From: Sphingobium sp. MI1205
GTDB taxonomy: Bacteria; Pseudomonadota; Alphaproteobacteria; Sphingomonadales; Sphingomonadaceae
Assembly: GCF_001563285.1 (NCBI RefSeq)
Contig: NZ_CP005188.1
Location: 2,547,501 to 2,611,500, forward strand
Direction: 5' to 3'
Length of the DNA: 64,000 nucleotides
The position numbers were made by a program, and so were the translations under genes. A model generated the notes under the pieces. That model was not told the DNA's origin. It was given only the letters and a program-made list of their open reading frames with translations, and did no database searches. Positions 42,574 to 52,324 of this stretch are shown here, piece after piece (position 1 is the first letter of the stretch; the number at the start of each line of letters is the position of its first letter).

Positions 42574-42987
42574 ATGACGCAGAAAATCCGCCACCAGCTA
42601 TTCCTGCCCAAGCCCATCAGCGACCGGCTGGAGGCCCTTGCCGCGAAGCCCGGGGCGACCAAGTCGGCGATACTCACCGACGCGGTCACCGCCTGGCTCA
42701 ACCGGCGCGGCGCGTCCGAACTGGAGGAACGCTTCGCCATTCGGCTCGACCGCATGACACGGGCGATCGGGCGGATCGATCGCGACGCGCAGGTCATCCT
42801 CGAGACCCTCGCACTGTTCATCCGGTTTGAACTGTCGGTCCAGACACCGCTTGCCGAGAATGACCATGTCGGCCGGGCTCTCGCCGCCAAGCGGTTCGAG
42901 GCCTTTGTGAGCCAGGTGGGCCGCCACGTTGCAGCCGGGCGCCGTTCGCTGGCCGTTGGCGCGCGCGATCAGGAGGAGGGCCAGTGA
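42574..42987 (+). CDS. Ribbon-helix-helix (CopG-like) protein
   Basis: A 137-residue protein with an N-terminal RHH fold (QLFLPKPISDRLEALAAKPG, ATKSAILTDAVTAWLNRRG) and a helical C-terminal half. CopG-type genes lie between traG and trbB in many ICEs of this class and may regulate the operon or assist the coupling protein. It overlaps trbB by four bases (GTGA). Confidence 0.88.
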   Translation: MTQKIRHQLFLPKPISDRLEALAAKPGATKSAILTDAVTAWLNRRGASELEERFAIRLDRMTRAIGRIDRDAQVILETLALFIRFELSVQTPLAENDHVGRALAAKRFEAFVSQVGRHVAAGRRSLAVGARDQEEGQ

Positions 42988-43994
42988 GCGCCTCCCTTTC
43001 CGCTGCACGCCCCAGCGCGACCGCGGCCGAGCGTAAGCGCAGCATGCTCATCACAGCGCTTGGGCCAGACATCGCCGCCGCCATGAGCGACATCCAAGTC
43101 ATCGAAATCATGGTCAACCCTGACGGGGCTCTTCGTCTCGACCGGCTCGGCGAGGGACGGACCGATACCCATGTGCGGATGGAGCCGGCCCAGGTCGAGC
43201 GGATCATCCGGCTCGTCGCAGCGCATGCCCGCGCCGAGGTGCATGGGGAGCAGCCGATCATCTCGGCGGAGCTGCCGCCGCACGTGGATGGCCATGCCGG
43301 CGAGCGCTTCGAAGGCCTGCTGCCCCCCATTTCGGTAGCCCCCTGCTTCTCGATCCGAAAGCCAGCCCAGCGGCTGCACACATTGGATGATTATGTCGCG
43401 GACGGGCTGATGTCGGACGCCCAGGCAGACGCGCTTCGCGCAGCGGTGACCCAGCGCGCCAACATCCTCATCGCTGGGGGCACCAGCTCGGGCAAGACCA
43501 CGCTCGCCAATGCGCTGCTAGCCGAGATGGCTTGGGTGGATGCAAGAGTCATCCTGATTGAGGACACGCGCGAGCTTCAATGCCCGCTGCCCGATACGGT
43601 CGCGCTGCGTACCCGCCCCCCGCACGTGACGATGACGCAGCTCGTCCGCTCGACGCTGCGCCTGCGCCCCGATCGGATCGTCGTGGGCGAAGTTCGCGGG
43701 CCCGAGGCGCTCGACATGCTCAAGGCGTGGAACACGGGCCATCCGGGCGGAATCACGACGGTCCACGCCAACTCGGCGTTCGCCGCGCTCACCCGGATCG
43801 AGCAGCTCGTCCAGGAAGCGGTGGTCACCGTGCCGCGCCCGCTGATCGCCGAGGCCATCGACATGGTCGTCTTCATCTCGGGCCGCGGCATCGACCGCCG
43901 GGTCTCGAAAATCGCCCGCGTCATCGGGCTCGATCCCGACACCGGCGCCTATGCGCTCGCCGCCCTCCCGATCCGCAATCCCAAGGAGAAATGA
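42984..43994 (+). CDS. trbB: Conjugative transfer ATPase TrbB (VirB11-like)
   Basis: A 336-residue hexameric ATPase at the cytoplasmic base of the type IV secretion system. Walker A is [17 protein letters not shown] near residue 162, the Asp box [11 protein letters not shown], Walker B-like [17 protein letters not shown] and His box [14 protein letters not shown] are all present. It starts with GTG overlapping the CopG-like gene. Its stop precedes trbC directly. Confidence 0.96.
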   Translation: MSASLSAARPSATAAERKRSMLITALGPDIAAAMSDIQVIEIMVNPDGALRLDRLGEGRTDTHVRMEPAQVERIIRLVAAHARAEVHGEQPIISAELPPHVDGHAGERFEGLLPPISVAPCFSIRKPAQRLHTLDDYVADGLMSDAQADALRAAVTQRANILIAGGTSSGKTTLANALLAEMAWVDARVILIEDTRELQCPLPDTVALRTRPPHVTMTQLVRSTLRLRPDRIVVGEVRGPEALDMLKAWNTGHPGGITTVHANSAFAALTRIEQLVQEAVVTVPRPLIAEAIDMVVFISGRGIDRRVSKIARVIGLDPDTGAYALAALPIRNPKEK

Positions 43995-43996
43995 CC

Positions 43997-44338
43997 ATGA
44001 CCAGGACTGCTCGTCACCGCCTTCTACGCCACTCGCCCCTGCTGGCCGCCACGGGGGTGTGTCTTGCCCTCGCTCTCGCGACACAGGTCCAGGCAGCCGG
44101 CTCGGGCATGCCGTGGGAGGAGCCGCTCCAGCAGGTGCTGGAATCGGTCCAGGGGCCGGTCGCCAAGATCGTCGCGGTGATCATCATCATCGTCACGGGC
44201 CTGACGCTGGCGTTCGGCGAGACCGCAGGCGGGTTCCGCCGCCTGATCCAGATCGTGTTCGGCCTGTCGATCGCCTTTGCCGCCTCAAGCTTCTTCCTCT
44301 CCTTCTTCAGCTTCGGTGGCGGGGCGCTGATCTCATGA
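43997..44338 (+). CDS. trbC: Pilin TrbC (VirB2-like)
   Basis: A 113-residue pilin precursor with a long signal peptide (about residues 1-33, LLAATGVCLALALATQVQA), then MPWEEPLQQVLESVQGPVAK and two membrane helices (IVAVIIIIVTGLTLAFGE and LIQIVFGLSIAFAASSFFLS). ATG 43997 has AGGAG eight bases upstream; an ATG six bases earlier is too close to it. It is the likely substrate of the TraF peptidase encoded at 14967. Confidence 0.93.
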   Translation: MTRTARHRLLRHSPLLAATGVCLALALATQVQAAGSGMPWEEPLQQVLESVQGPVAKIVAVIIIIVTGLTLAFGETAGGFRRLIQIVFGLSIAFAASSFFLSFFSFGGGALIS

Positions 44339-44607
44339 TGGGGAACGGGCAGCATATCGACGGCTTTGAAGTGCCAATCCACGCCTCGTTGGGCTCGCCG
44401 CTGCTCTTTGCCGGCGCCCCGCGCGGGATCGCGATCGTCAACGGCACGCTGGCGGCAGCGGTCGGCCTTGGCCTGCAGCAATGGGTGGCGGGCATATTGC
44501 TCTGTGCGGTGGGGCACAGCGTCGCCATGATGGCTGCCCGCCGGGATCCCGATTTCGCGCCGGTCCTCCTGCGCCACATCCGCCAGAAGGGATATTTCGC
44601 ATGCTGA
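44335..44607 (+). CDS. trbD: TrbD (VirB3-like)
   Basis: A 90-residue inner-membrane protein of the secretion system. It starts MMGNGQHIDGFEVPIHASLG, has two hydrophobic segments (IAIVNGTLAAAVGLGLQQWV and AGILLCAVGHSVAMMAARR) and ends with FAPVLLRHIRQKGYFAC, typical of VirB3/TrbD. It overlaps trbC by 4 and trbE by 7 bases. Confidence 0.93.
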   Translation: MMGNGQHIDGFEVPIHASLGSPLLFAGAPRGIAIVNGTLAAAVGLGLQQWVAGILLCAVGHSVAMMAARRDPDFAPVLLRHIRQKGYFAC

Positions 44608-47060
44608 ACCTTGCGGAATATCGCGCGTCCACCGAACGGCTGGCCGACCATCTGCCCTGGGCCGCGCTGGTTGCACCGGGCATCGTGCTCAACAAGGACG
44701 GGAGCTTCCTTCGCGTCCTCGCCTTCCGCGGACCAGACCTCGAATCCGCCACGGAGGCCGAGTTGGTGTCCGCCTGTGCCCGGGCGAACAATGCGCTCAA
44801 GCGCTTCGGCAGTGGGTGGGCGCTGTTCTTCCAGGCCGAACGGCGGGAGAGCATGAGCTATCCCGCCAGCCACTTTCCCGATGCGGCAAGCTGGCTGGTC
44901 GATCATGAAAGGCGCGCGGCGTTTGAGGCCGAAGGCGCGCATTTCGAGAGTCGCTATCACCTGAGCCTGACCTGGCTGCCGCCTGCCGATGCGACCGACA
45001 ATGCTGGCCGCACGCTGGTGGAGCGACCGGATGCGGGTGAAGGATCGCTTCGGGGCCGTGACTGGCGCGGTGCGCTTGCGAGCTTCGTCGCCGAGACTGA
45101 CCGCATGCTTGATCTGATGTCCGGCTTCATGCCGGACGTTCACGCGCTCGACGATGGCGAGACGCTGACCTTCCTCCACGGCACGATCTCCGATCGACGG
45201 CATCCGGTCGTCGCGCCCGAGACGCCGATATATTTGGACGGCATCCTCGCGGACACGCCGCTGGTGGGCGGGCTGGAGCCGCGGCTCGGCGAGTTGCATG
45301 TCCGGACGCTCACCATCCTCGGCTTTCCGAGCCTTAGCCGCCCCGGCATTCTCGACGCGCTCAATCATCAGGATTTCAGCTGTCGCTGGGTCACGCGCTT
45401 CATCGCGCTGGACAAGACCCTAGCGACCAAGACGCTGGCCTCGCTGCGGCGGCAATGGTTCAACAAGCGCAAATCGGTGACCGCGCTGCTGCGCGAGGTG
45501 CTCTATAATTCGCCGGCGCAGCTGCTCGACAGCGACGCGGACAACAAGGTGGTCGATGCCGACCAAGCCCTTCAGGCGCTCGGCGGTGATCATGTCGCGT
45601 TCGGCTATCTCACCACGACGATCACGGTCACCGACCGCAGCCGCGCAGCGGTCGAGGACAAGGTGCGCGCCGTCGAGCGGATCGTGAACGGCCTCGGCTT
45701 TACCTGTGTCCGCGAAAGCGTGAACGCGGTCGAAGCCTGGCTCTCGTCACTGCCTGGCCAGACTTACGCCAATGTGCGGCAGCCGCTGGTACATACGCTG
45801 AACCTTGCCCATCTCATGCCGCTGTCCTCGGTATGGGCCGGGCCGGTGCGCAACGGCCACCTCGAGGGCCCGCCGCTGCTGGTCGCCAAGACCGCGGGCT
45901 CGACGCCGTTCCGGCTGTCCACCCATGTCGGCGACGTCGGGCACATGATGGTCGTCGGGCCGACCGGCGCCGGCAAGTCGGTCCTGCTGAGCCTGATCGC
46001 GCTCCAGTTCCGGCGCTACGCGCGAGCGCAGGTCTACATCTTCGACAAGGGGAACAGTGCCCGAGCCGCGGTTCTCTCCATGGGCGGCGCGCACCATGCG
46101 CTGGGGTCTACGCAAGCGGACGGCGAAACGCTCGCCTTCCAGCCGCTCGCCAATATCGACTTGCCAAGCGAACGCAGCTGGGCGGCGGAATGGGTCGCGG
46201 CGCTGCTGGTGCACGAGAATGTAGCCCTTACGCCCGAAGTCAAGGACGCGATCTGGACGAGCTTAAGCAGCCTTGCGTCCGCCCCGCGTGAGGAGCGGAC
46301 CATGACTGGCCTCGCGCTCCTGCTCCAGTCGAACGCGCTGCGCATCGCGCTCCAGCCCTACACGCTGGAAGGACCGTATGGCCGGCTGCTCGATGCCGCC
46401 GAACAGCAGTTAGCGCTATCCGATGTCCAATGCTTCGAAACCGAGGCGCTGATGGGCATGGGCTCGGCCGTGGCGCCGGTGCTGACCTACCTTTTCCATC
46501 GGCTAGAGGAGCGGTTCGACGGACGGCCAACGCTGCTGATCCTCGACGAGGCCTGGATCTTCCTCGATCATCCCCTGTTCGCCGCGCGCATCCGCGAATG
46601 GCTGAAGGTGCTGCGCAAGAAGAATGTCGCGGTGATGTTCGCGACCCAGAGCCTCGCCGACATCGCGGGTTCCCCAATCGCGCCCGCCATCATCGAAAGC
46701 TGCCCGCAACGCATCCTGCTGCCCAACGACCGGGCGGTCGAGCCACAAGGTCATGACATCTATGCCCGCTTTGGGCTCAACGACCGGCAGATAGAATTGA
46801 TCGCGCGGGCTACGCCCAAGCGGCATTATTACCTCCAGTCCGCACGCGGCAACCGGCTGTTCGAGCTGGGCCTCGGCCCGGTGGCGCTGGCGCTATGCGG
46901 CTCCTCCGATCCCGCTGCGCAGAAGCGGATCGACGCCATCCTCGCAAGCCAAGGCCGCGATGGTTTCACGCAAGCCTTCCTGCGCGACGCTGGCCTCGAC
47001 TGGGCAGCCGCGCTCGCCGCCGACTTTCCCCTTCCCACAGCTTCCCGAGGAGAAATCTGA
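44601..47060 (+). CDS. trbE: Type IV secretion ATPase TrbE (VirB4-like)
   Basis: An 819-residue ATPase, the largest of the apparatus. It starts MLNLAEYRASTERLADHLPW (ATG 44601; an upstream GTG in frame lies in trbD). The N-terminal CagE/TrbE domain is followed by Walker A VVGPTGAGKSVLL near residue 455, Walker B LLILDEAWIFLDHP near 647, and the FATQSLADIAGSPIAP motif. It energises pilus assembly and substrate transfer. Confidence 0.96.
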   Translation: MLNLAEYRASTERLADHLPWAALVAPGIVLNKDGSFLRVLAFRGPDLESATEAELVSACARANNALKRFGSGWALFFQAERRESMSYPASHFPDAASWLVDHERRAAFEAEGAHFESRYHLSLTWLPPADATDNAGRTLVERPDAGEGSLRGRDWRGALASFVAETDRMLDLMSGFMPDVHALDDGETLTFLHGTISDRRHPVVAPETPIYLDGILADTPLVGGLEPRLGELHVRTLTILGFPSLSRPGILDALNHQDFSCRWVTRFIALDKTLATKTLASLRRQWFNKRKSVTALLREVLYNSPAQLLDSDADNKVVDADQALQALGGDHVAFGYLTTTITVTDRSRAAVEDKVRAVERIVNGLGFTCVRESVNAVEAWLSSLPGQTYANVRQPLVHTLNLAHLMPLSSVWAGPVRNGHLEGPPLLVAKTAGSTPFRLSTHVGDVGHMMVVGPTGAGKSVLLSLIALQFRRYARAQVYIFDKGNSARAAVLSMGGAHHALGSTQADGETLAFQPLANIDLPSERSWAAEWVAALLVHENVALTPEVKDAIWTSLSSLASAPREERTMTGLALLLQSNALRIALQPYTLEGPYGRLLDAAEQQLALSDVQCFETEALMGMGSAVAPVLTYLFHRLEERFDGRPTLLILDEAWIFLDHPLFAARIREWLKVLRKKNVAVMFATQSLADIAGSPIAPAIIESCPQRILLPNDRAVEPQGHDIYARFGLNDRQIELIARATPKRHYYLQSARGNRLFELGLGPVALALCGSSDPAAQKRIDAILASQGRDGFTQAFLRDAGLDWAAALAADFPLPTASRGEI

Positions 47061-47803
47061 TGCCTGTTCCGTCCCGCAAATATTGGATCGCGGCCATTCT
47101 GGGCCTGGGCGCAGGCGGCTCGCTCGCCATGTGCGTGATGATGCCAGCGACCCCCGCCAAAGCTATCACCGTCTTCGATCCAAGCAATTATGCGCAGAAT
47201 ATTCTGACCGCAGCGCGCACGCTCCAACAGGTGAACCAGCAGATTCAGCAACTCCAGAACGAGGCGCAGATGCTCACCAACATGGGCAGGAACCTCAAGA
47301 CCATCGATTTCCCGCAACTCGATGCGCTGCGCCAGAAGCTCGCCGAAATCGACCGGCTGATGGGCCGCGCCCAGGCCATAGATTTCCGGGTCGATCAACT
47401 GGACGAGAAGTTCGGGTCCCTGTTTCCGAAGGACTTCTCATCGGCGCTACGCGGCGACGCGCGCGTCCGCAACGCCCGGGCGCGCCTCGATGCCAGTATG
47501 GGCGCTTTCCGCCAGACCATGGCCGTGCAGGCGCAGGTGGTCGAGAATATCCAAGCAGACAGTCAGGCGCTTGGCCAGATCGTCGCGCGCAGTCAGGGCG
47601 CCGAGGGTTCGCTTGCAGCTCAACAGGCGACCAACCAGCTGCTGGCGCTCACCGCCAAGCAGCAATTCCAGCTCCAGCACATGATGGCGGCGCAGTTCCG
47701 CAGCGAAGCGGTCGAGCAGGCCCGGCGGGCGACGCAGGCCAGCGAGGCGCGCTCTGCGACTAAGGAATTCCTCGGTTCCGGATCGGCCTACACGCCCGAT
47801 TAA
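47060..47803 (+). CDS. trbJ: TrbJ (VirB5-like)
   Basis: A 247-residue periplasmic protein. The signal peptide covers about residues 1-35 (YWIAAILGLGAGGSLAMCVM), the mature part begins ITVFDPSNYAQNILTAARTL, and a long coiled coil (QQVNQQIQQLQNEAQMLTNM) follows. TrbJ/VirB5 proteins sit at the pilus tip. The start overlaps the trbE stop (TGATG). After it comes a 144-base gap without a convincing trbK entry-exclusion gene. Confidence 0.92.
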   Translation: MPVPSRKYWIAAILGLGAGGSLAMCVMMPATPAKAITVFDPSNYAQNILTAARTLQQVNQQIQQLQNEAQMLTNMGRNLKTIDFPQLDALRQKLAEIDRLMGRAQAIDFRVDQLDEKFGSLFPKDFSSALRGDARVRNARARLDASMGAFRQTMAVQAQVVENIQADSQALGQIVARSQGAEGSLAAQQATNQLLALTAKQQFQLQHMMAAQFRSEAVEQARRATQASEARSATKEFLGSGSAYTPD

Positions 47804-47947
47804 CCCCTTGAAGGGCTGCAAGGCCCGATCCGGTCACCAGCGATCGGCGGCTCGCCCTCTCGCCGCCGGTCGCCGTCGCGGGGCGCGGTTTTTGCTCCCC
47901 CGCCGCGTCCCGCGACATCCTCTCAGCTTCGCCAAGAAGGCAGCACC

Positions 47948-49267
47948 TTGAACGACCTCAACGTCATCGACCGCTTTCTGCAAGCGTTCATCACCTATAT
48001 CGACAGCGGGTTCGGGCTGCTCGGCCCCGATGTCGGCTTCCTGACCGCGACGCTGATCGGCATCGACGTCACGCTTGCCGGACTCTTCTGGGCGATGGGC
48101 GGCGAGGACAATGTCATCGGCCGGTTCCTCAAGAAGATCCTCTATGTCGGCGCCTTCGCTTTCATCCTGAACAGCTTCTCCACCCTTTGCGACATCATCT
48201 TCCGCTCGTTCGCGCAAGCGGGGCTGACCGCAGGCGGAGGCGTTCTCTCCGCCGATGACCTGCTCAAGCCCGGGCGCCTGGCAGGCACCGGCTTTGCCGC
48301 AGCCTGGCCGCTGCTGGACCAGGCCAGCGAAATGGTCGGGTTCACGACCTTCTTCGACAATTTCATGACCATCATCGTGCTGCTGTTCGCCTGGGCGCTG
48401 GTCATCATCGCCTTCTTCATCCTCGCCGTGCAGATGTTCGTCTGCATCCTCGAGTTCAAACTCACCAGCCTTGCCGGGTTCATCCTCGTGCCCTTCGCGC
48501 TATGGAACCGGACCAGCTTCCTCGCCGAGCGCGTGCTCGGCAATGTGGTGAGCTCGGGCATCAAGGTGATGGTGCTTGCCGCGATCGTCGGCATCGGCTC
48601 CAATTTCTTCGCTGAGTTTACAGGCGCGCTGCAGGGGCAGGAACCCGATATCGGCCAGGCTATGAGCCTGGTGCTCGCGAGCCTGTCGCTTCTTGGCCTT
48701 GGCATATTCGGGCCGTCGGTCGCCTCGGGCCTCGTATCGGGCGCGCCGCAGCTCGGCGCCGGGGCTGCTGTCGGCACGGCAGTTGGTGCGGGCGGCATGG
48801 CGATGATGGCTGGCGGCACAGCCGCAGGCGGCCTTCGCCTGGCCGGCGGCGGTGCGCTCGGCGCCGTCCGTGCAGGAACAGCGATGGGGTCTGCCGCCTC
48901 CACCGCCTACCAGCTCGGCCAGGAAAAGGCGGGAAAGCCCACGGTCGGAGCCGGTCTTTCAGGCATGGCGCAGGCCGCAGGCAATGCCGTGCGCTCCCGC
49001 GCCGGCAGCACGCTCGGCCTCGGCGACGCCGCGTCGAGTTGCCGGCAGGCTGCATGGAACGCGCTCAATAGCGAAAACTCTCCATCACCGGCTTCCAATC
49101 CTCCGGGCGGCGATGCTGGTGCGCAGTACGGAGCACCTGCCTGGGCGCGGTCGATGCGCGCCGAGCAGACCAGCCGCCACCGTCGGCAGCTTGCAGTACA
49201 TGCCATCAGCCAGGGCGACCGCGGCGGCGGCTCCGCTACCCCCGACATCAAGGAAAGGAACGACTAG
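47948..49267 (+). CDS. trbL: TrbL (VirB6-like)
   Basis: A 439-residue polytopic inner-membrane protein. At least six hydrophobic segments occur in the first ~290 residues (VGFLTATLIGIDVTLAGLFW, ILYVGAFAFILNSFSTLCDI, NFMTIIVLLFAWALVIIAFF, SLVLASLSLLGLGIFGPSVA), then an Ala/Gly-rich and a polar tail, as usual for TrbL. It begins with TTG, with AAGAAGG seven bases upstream. It forms part of the DNA channel. Confidence 0.93.
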   Translation: MNDLNVIDRFLQAFITYIDSGFGLLGPDVGFLTATLIGIDVTLAGLFWAMGGEDNVIGRFLKKILYVGAFAFILNSFSTLCDIIFRSFAQAGLTAGGGVLSADDLLKPGRLAGTGFAAAWPLLDQASEMVGFTTFFDNFMTIIVLLFAWALVIIAFFILAVQMFVCILEFKLTSLAGFILVPFALWNRTSFLAERVLGNVVSSGIKVMVLAAIVGIGSNFFAEFTGALQGQEPDIGQAMSLVLASLSLLGLGIFGPSVASGLVSGAPQLGAGAAVGTAVGAGGMAMMAGGTAAGGLRLAGGGALGAVRAGTAMGSAASTAYQLGQEKAGKPTVGAGLSGMAQAAGNAVRSRAGSTLGLGDAASSCRQAAWNALNSENSPSPASNPPGGDAGAQYGAPAWARSMRAEQTSRHRRQLAVHAISQGDRGGGSATPDIKERND

Positions 49268-49270
49268 ACT

Positions 49271-50086
49271 ATGGTTTTCAAGCGAAGCGTACAGCGCTAC
49301 GGACGCACCCCTGTTCCCGAGACCCCATATCAACGAGCGGGCCAAGTCTGGGACGACCGGATCGGATCGGCCCGGGTCCAGGCCCGTAACTGGCGATTGA
49401 CTGCCTTCATCAGCCTCGGCCTCGCCGCCGGCGTATCCGGAGCCCTTGTCTGGCAGTCGCTGCAGAGCCGGGTCGTGCCTTACGTCGTAGAGGTCGATCG
49501 CCTCGGCGAAGCCCGCGCGGTAAATGAAGCAGTCGCGGGTTGCCGGCCGACCGATCCGCAGATTGCCTGGCACCTTGCGCGCTTTATTACGAACATACGC
49601 TCGACCTCCCTCGACCCCGTGCTGATGAAGCGGGGTTGGCTCGAGGCCTATGATTTCGCGACGAGGCGGGGGGCGCAGTTCTTAGGAGAATATGCCCGGG
49701 CCAACAACCCGTTCGGGCGGGTCGGCGAGCGGACGGTCTCAGTCCAGGTCACAAGCGTCGTCCGGGCGTCCGATACTTCGTTTCAGGTCAAATGGGCGGA
49801 GACCGCGTTCGAGCGTGGTGCGCGGGCCAGCAGCAGCCGCTGGACTGCCATCCTCACGATCGTCACCCGCCCTCCCGTCGATGCTGAGACGCTGCGCCGC
49901 AACCCTCTCGGCATCTATGTCGATGCCATCGACTGGAGTCGCGAGCTCGAAGCCGAACCGCAGCCACCATCGGAACCAAAGCCAGCTCCAGCGGAGCCGT
50001 CCTCCGCAAACCCTCGCCTCGGCTCCCGGCTTGATCCCGATATAGCCGCGCCCGCGCCCCAGAACATCCAGGAGATCCAGCCATGA
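49271..50086 (+). CDS. trbF: TrbF (VirB8-like)
   Basis: A 271-residue bitopic protein. An N-terminal cytoplasmic segment (ETPYQRAGQVWDDRIGSARV) is followed by one membrane helix (about 46-66, LTAFISLGLAAGVSGALVW) and a VirB8-type periplasmic domain (VVPYVVEVDRLGEA, FITNIRSTSLDPVLMKRGWL, SFQVKWAETAFERG). The proline-rich tail is variable. It nucleates the inner-membrane complex and overlaps trbG by 4 bases. Confidence 0.95.
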   Translation: MVFKRSVQRYGRTPVPETPYQRAGQVWDDRIGSARVQARNWRLTAFISLGLAAGVSGALVWQSLQSRVVPYVVEVDRLGEARAVNEAVAGCRPTDPQIAWHLARFITNIRSTSLDPVLMKRGWLEAYDFATRRGAQFLGEYARANNPFGRVGERTVSVQVTSVVRASDTSFQVKWAETAFERGARASSSRWTAILTIVTRPPVDAETLRRNPLGIYVDAIDWSRELEAEPQPPSEPKPAPAEPSSANPRLGSRLDPDIAAPAPQNIQEIQP

Positions 50087-50916
50087 TCGTCCGCACCATG
50101 CTTCTCCCTCTTGCCGCACTTACTGCCGTTCAGGCTCACGCGCACGAAGCCTCCTCCCCCTTGCGAAGGGTGGCAGCCGCAAACCGTAGCGGGACCGAGC
50201 AGCCGACGGCAGACGGGTTCATCAATGCGGCGCGGGTCTATGCTTATGCGGAAGGCCTGATCTTCCAAGGCTACACCGCGCCAGGGTCGGTCACCGACAT
50301 CGCCTTGCAACCTGGCGAAACACTGGTCGCGGTTGCCAGCGGCGACACTGCGCGATGGGTGATCGGCGACACGACAAGCGGCAGCGGTCATACTCGGCGG
50401 ATGCATGTTCTCGTGAAGCCTTTCGCCGCCCGACTCACGACCAACCTTGTCATCACCACTGACCGCCGCACCTATCATCTCCGCCTGACCAGCACTGTGC
50501 GCACGCCGATGGCGGCCATCAGCTGGACCTATCCGCAAGACGAGCTGGTTGCGCTCAGGCGCCAAGCCGAGGCCGCCCATTCGGCGAGGCCGCTGGCGAC
50601 CGGCCTCAATCTCGACCAGCTGCATTTCGACTACGCCATTTCTGGCGACAAGCCCTCCTGGCGGCCGCTGCGCGCGTTCGACGATGGGCAGAAAACCTAC
50701 ATCGAGTTTCCGCGAGGCTTGGCTGCGGGTGAGGCACCGCCTTTGTTTGTCATCGGCGCCGACCGAAGAGCAGAGCTCGTCAACTACCGTGTGCGTGAGC
50801 GCTATTATGTTGTCGACCGCCTGTTCGAGGCTGCCGAACTACGGCTCGGCTTTAAAAAACAGCAGGTTGTTCGGATCACCCGCGGAACCCACCGCAAGCA
50901 GCGGAGGGGTGCATGA
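50083..50916 (+). CDS. trbG: TrbG (VirB9-like)
   Basis: A 277-residue periplasmic/outer-membrane channel subunit with a signal peptide (about residues 1-20, TMLLPLAALTAVQAHA). The VirB9 core is clear: VYAYAEGLIFQGYTAPGSVT, DIALQPGETLVAVASGDTAR, LTTNLVITTDRRTYHLRLTS and TYIEFPRGL. It ends YYVVDRLFEAAELRLG, typical of the family, and overlaps trbI by 4 bases. Confidence 0.95.
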   Translation: MIVRTMLLPLAALTAVQAHAHEASSPLRRVAAANRSGTEQPTADGFINAARVYAYAEGLIFQGYTAPGSVTDIALQPGETLVAVASGDTARWVIGDTTSGSGHTRRMHVLVKPFAARLTTNLVITTDRRTYHLRLTSTVRTPMAAISWTYPQDELVALRRQAEAAHSARPLATGLNLDQLHFDYAISGDKPSWRPLRAFDDGQKTYIEFPRGLAAGEAPPLFVIGADRRAELVNYRVRERYYVVDRLFEAAELRLGFKKQQVVRITRGTHRKQRRGA

Positions 50917-52106
50917 CCACGGACACTGCCGCCGCGCCGAAGGTCGATCCCGAGACGCTGGTGCTGCGTGCCAGCCCTACGCGAGCCATCCGATTTAGGC
51001 GCGGTGCCATCATCGGCATAGCCGCACTTTGCTCGGCGAGCCTGATGGGCATCGCCTGGCTGGCGCTCAAGCCGCAAATCTTCCGCAAGCCGGTGCAGGC
51101 GAGCGAGCTCTCGCAACCAATGGGTCAATCTGCGAATGACGCGGTAGCCGCCCTGCCCTCTAACTATGGAGATGCTCCTCGATTAGGACCACCGCTGCCA
51201 GGTGATCTTGGGCGGCCGATCCTGCGTGCCCAGCAACAACAACTGGCCCCGGTGGGAACGAGGTCAGACAGTCGGTCGGCGGCCGATGCCGCCGAAGCAG
51301 AAAGACTAGCAAAGCTCGCTGAGCTGAAGGCGGCCCGGCAATCCGGCGTCATGGTCCAGATCAGGTCCAGCGATCAGGCACCCGCCCCGGCCGAACCCCC
51401 GCCAGCGGTTCAGCCAATGGCTACGACCCCGGCTGCCCAGGAGGATCGCAAGATTGCCTTTGCAGAGCGGAAGGACACAGCCAGTGACAGCAATCCGCAT
51501 GAACCGACCGCGCCGGTATCGCCCTACATGCTTGCTGCAGGCAGCGTCATTGCCGCGAGCCTCATCACCGGACTCAATTCCGATCTGCCCGGCCTTGTCA
51601 TCGCACAGGTCACCCAGCACGTGTTCGACAGCGCGACCGGCCAGTTCCTGCTGGTGCCGCAAGGGGCTCGCCTAATCGGGAAATATGATAGCTTAGTTGC
51701 CTTCGGCCAGCGTCGCGCGCTCATCATCTGGCAACGAATCATCTTGCCCGATGGCAGTTCGCTGCGCCTCGACAATATGCCCGCGACCGATGCATCGGGC
51801 TACGCGGGCTTGGAGGACAAGGTGAATTTCCACAGTTGGGCCCTGCTCAAGGGCGTCGGCATCGCGACCCTGCTAGGCGTTGGCTCGGAACTGTCGATCA
51901 GCGGCGAGAGCGATCTCGTCGAGGCCATCCATCAGTCAACGCAGCAGAACGTATCGCGTGCTGGCGATCAACTCACGTCTCGCAACCTTGATGTGCAGCC
52001 GACCATCATGATCCGGCCCGGCGCGCCCGTGCGGCTGCTTGTTAGCCGCGACCTCCGCCTCGCGCCCTGGCGCGGCATAGGGGGAGGATCGACATGGCCG
52101 ATCTGA
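50913..52106 (+). CDS. trbI: TrbI (VirB10-like)
   Basis: A 397-residue protein that bridges the two membranes. It has a cytoplasmic N-terminus, one helix (about 34-54, IIGIAALCSASLMGIAWLAL), a proline-rich linker (PAPAEPPPAVQPMATTPAAQ) and the VirB10 C-terminal domain (YMLAAGSVIAASLITGLNSD, LLVPQGARLIGKYDSLVAFG, RALIIWQRIILPDGSSLRL). It overlaps the DUF2274 gene by 13 bases. Confidence 0.95.
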   Translation: MTTDTAAAPKVDPETLVLRASPTRAIRFRRGAIIGIAALCSASLMGIAWLALKPQIFRKPVQASELSQPMGQSANDAVAALPSNYGDAPRLGPPLPGDLGRPILRAQQQQLAPVGTRSDSRSAADAAEAERLAKLAELKAARQSGVMVQIRSSDQAPAPAEPPPAVQPMATTPAAQEDRKIAFAERKDTASDSNPHEPTAPVSPYMLAAGSVIAASLITGLNSDLPGLVIAQVTQHVFDSATGQFLLVPQGARLIGKYDSLVAFGQRRALIIWQRIILPDGSSLRLDNMPATDASGYAGLEDKVNFHSWALLKGVGIATLLGVGSELSISGESDLVEAIHQSTQQNVSRAGDQLTSRNLDVQPTIMIRPGAPVRLLVSRDLRLAPWRGIGGGSTWPI

Positions 52107-52324
52107 AGCTTAGCAAGTTGCCCGACCGGACGCCGGTGAAGCTCGCGATCACCATCACGCCTGACCTGCAGAATGCCCTGCGGGAATATGCCGCCCTTTA
52201 CGCCCAGGCCTACGGCACGGAAGAACCCGTCGTCGAACTGATCCCGGCGATGCTGGCGGCGTTCCTGGAGAGCGATCGGACGTTCGTCCGAGCACGAGAA
52301 GCCACGCAGCGGGGGCGGACCTAA
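52094..52324 (+). CDS. DUF2274 family protein
   Basis: A 76-residue protein (LKLSKLPDRTPVKLAITITP, DLQNALREYAALYAQAYG, LIPAMLAAFLESD) that regularly follows trbI in ICEs of this type. The function is unknown. It marks the end of the conserved transfer operon. Confidence 0.9.
   Translation: MADLKLSKLPDRTPVKLAITITPDLQNALREYAALYAQAYGTEEPVVELIPAMLAAFLESDRTFVRAREATQRGRT

Noticed and set aside
41008..42594. 528-codon minus-strand reading frame
   Set aside because: Antisense to traG, which has full Walker motifs and family length.
44307..45368. 353-codon minus-strand reading frame
   Set aside because: Antisense to trbD and trbE; no recognisable features.
47808..47951. 47-codon frame considered as trbK
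   Set aside because: TTG start, no signal peptide or lipobox Cys, basic low-complexity sequence; not supported.
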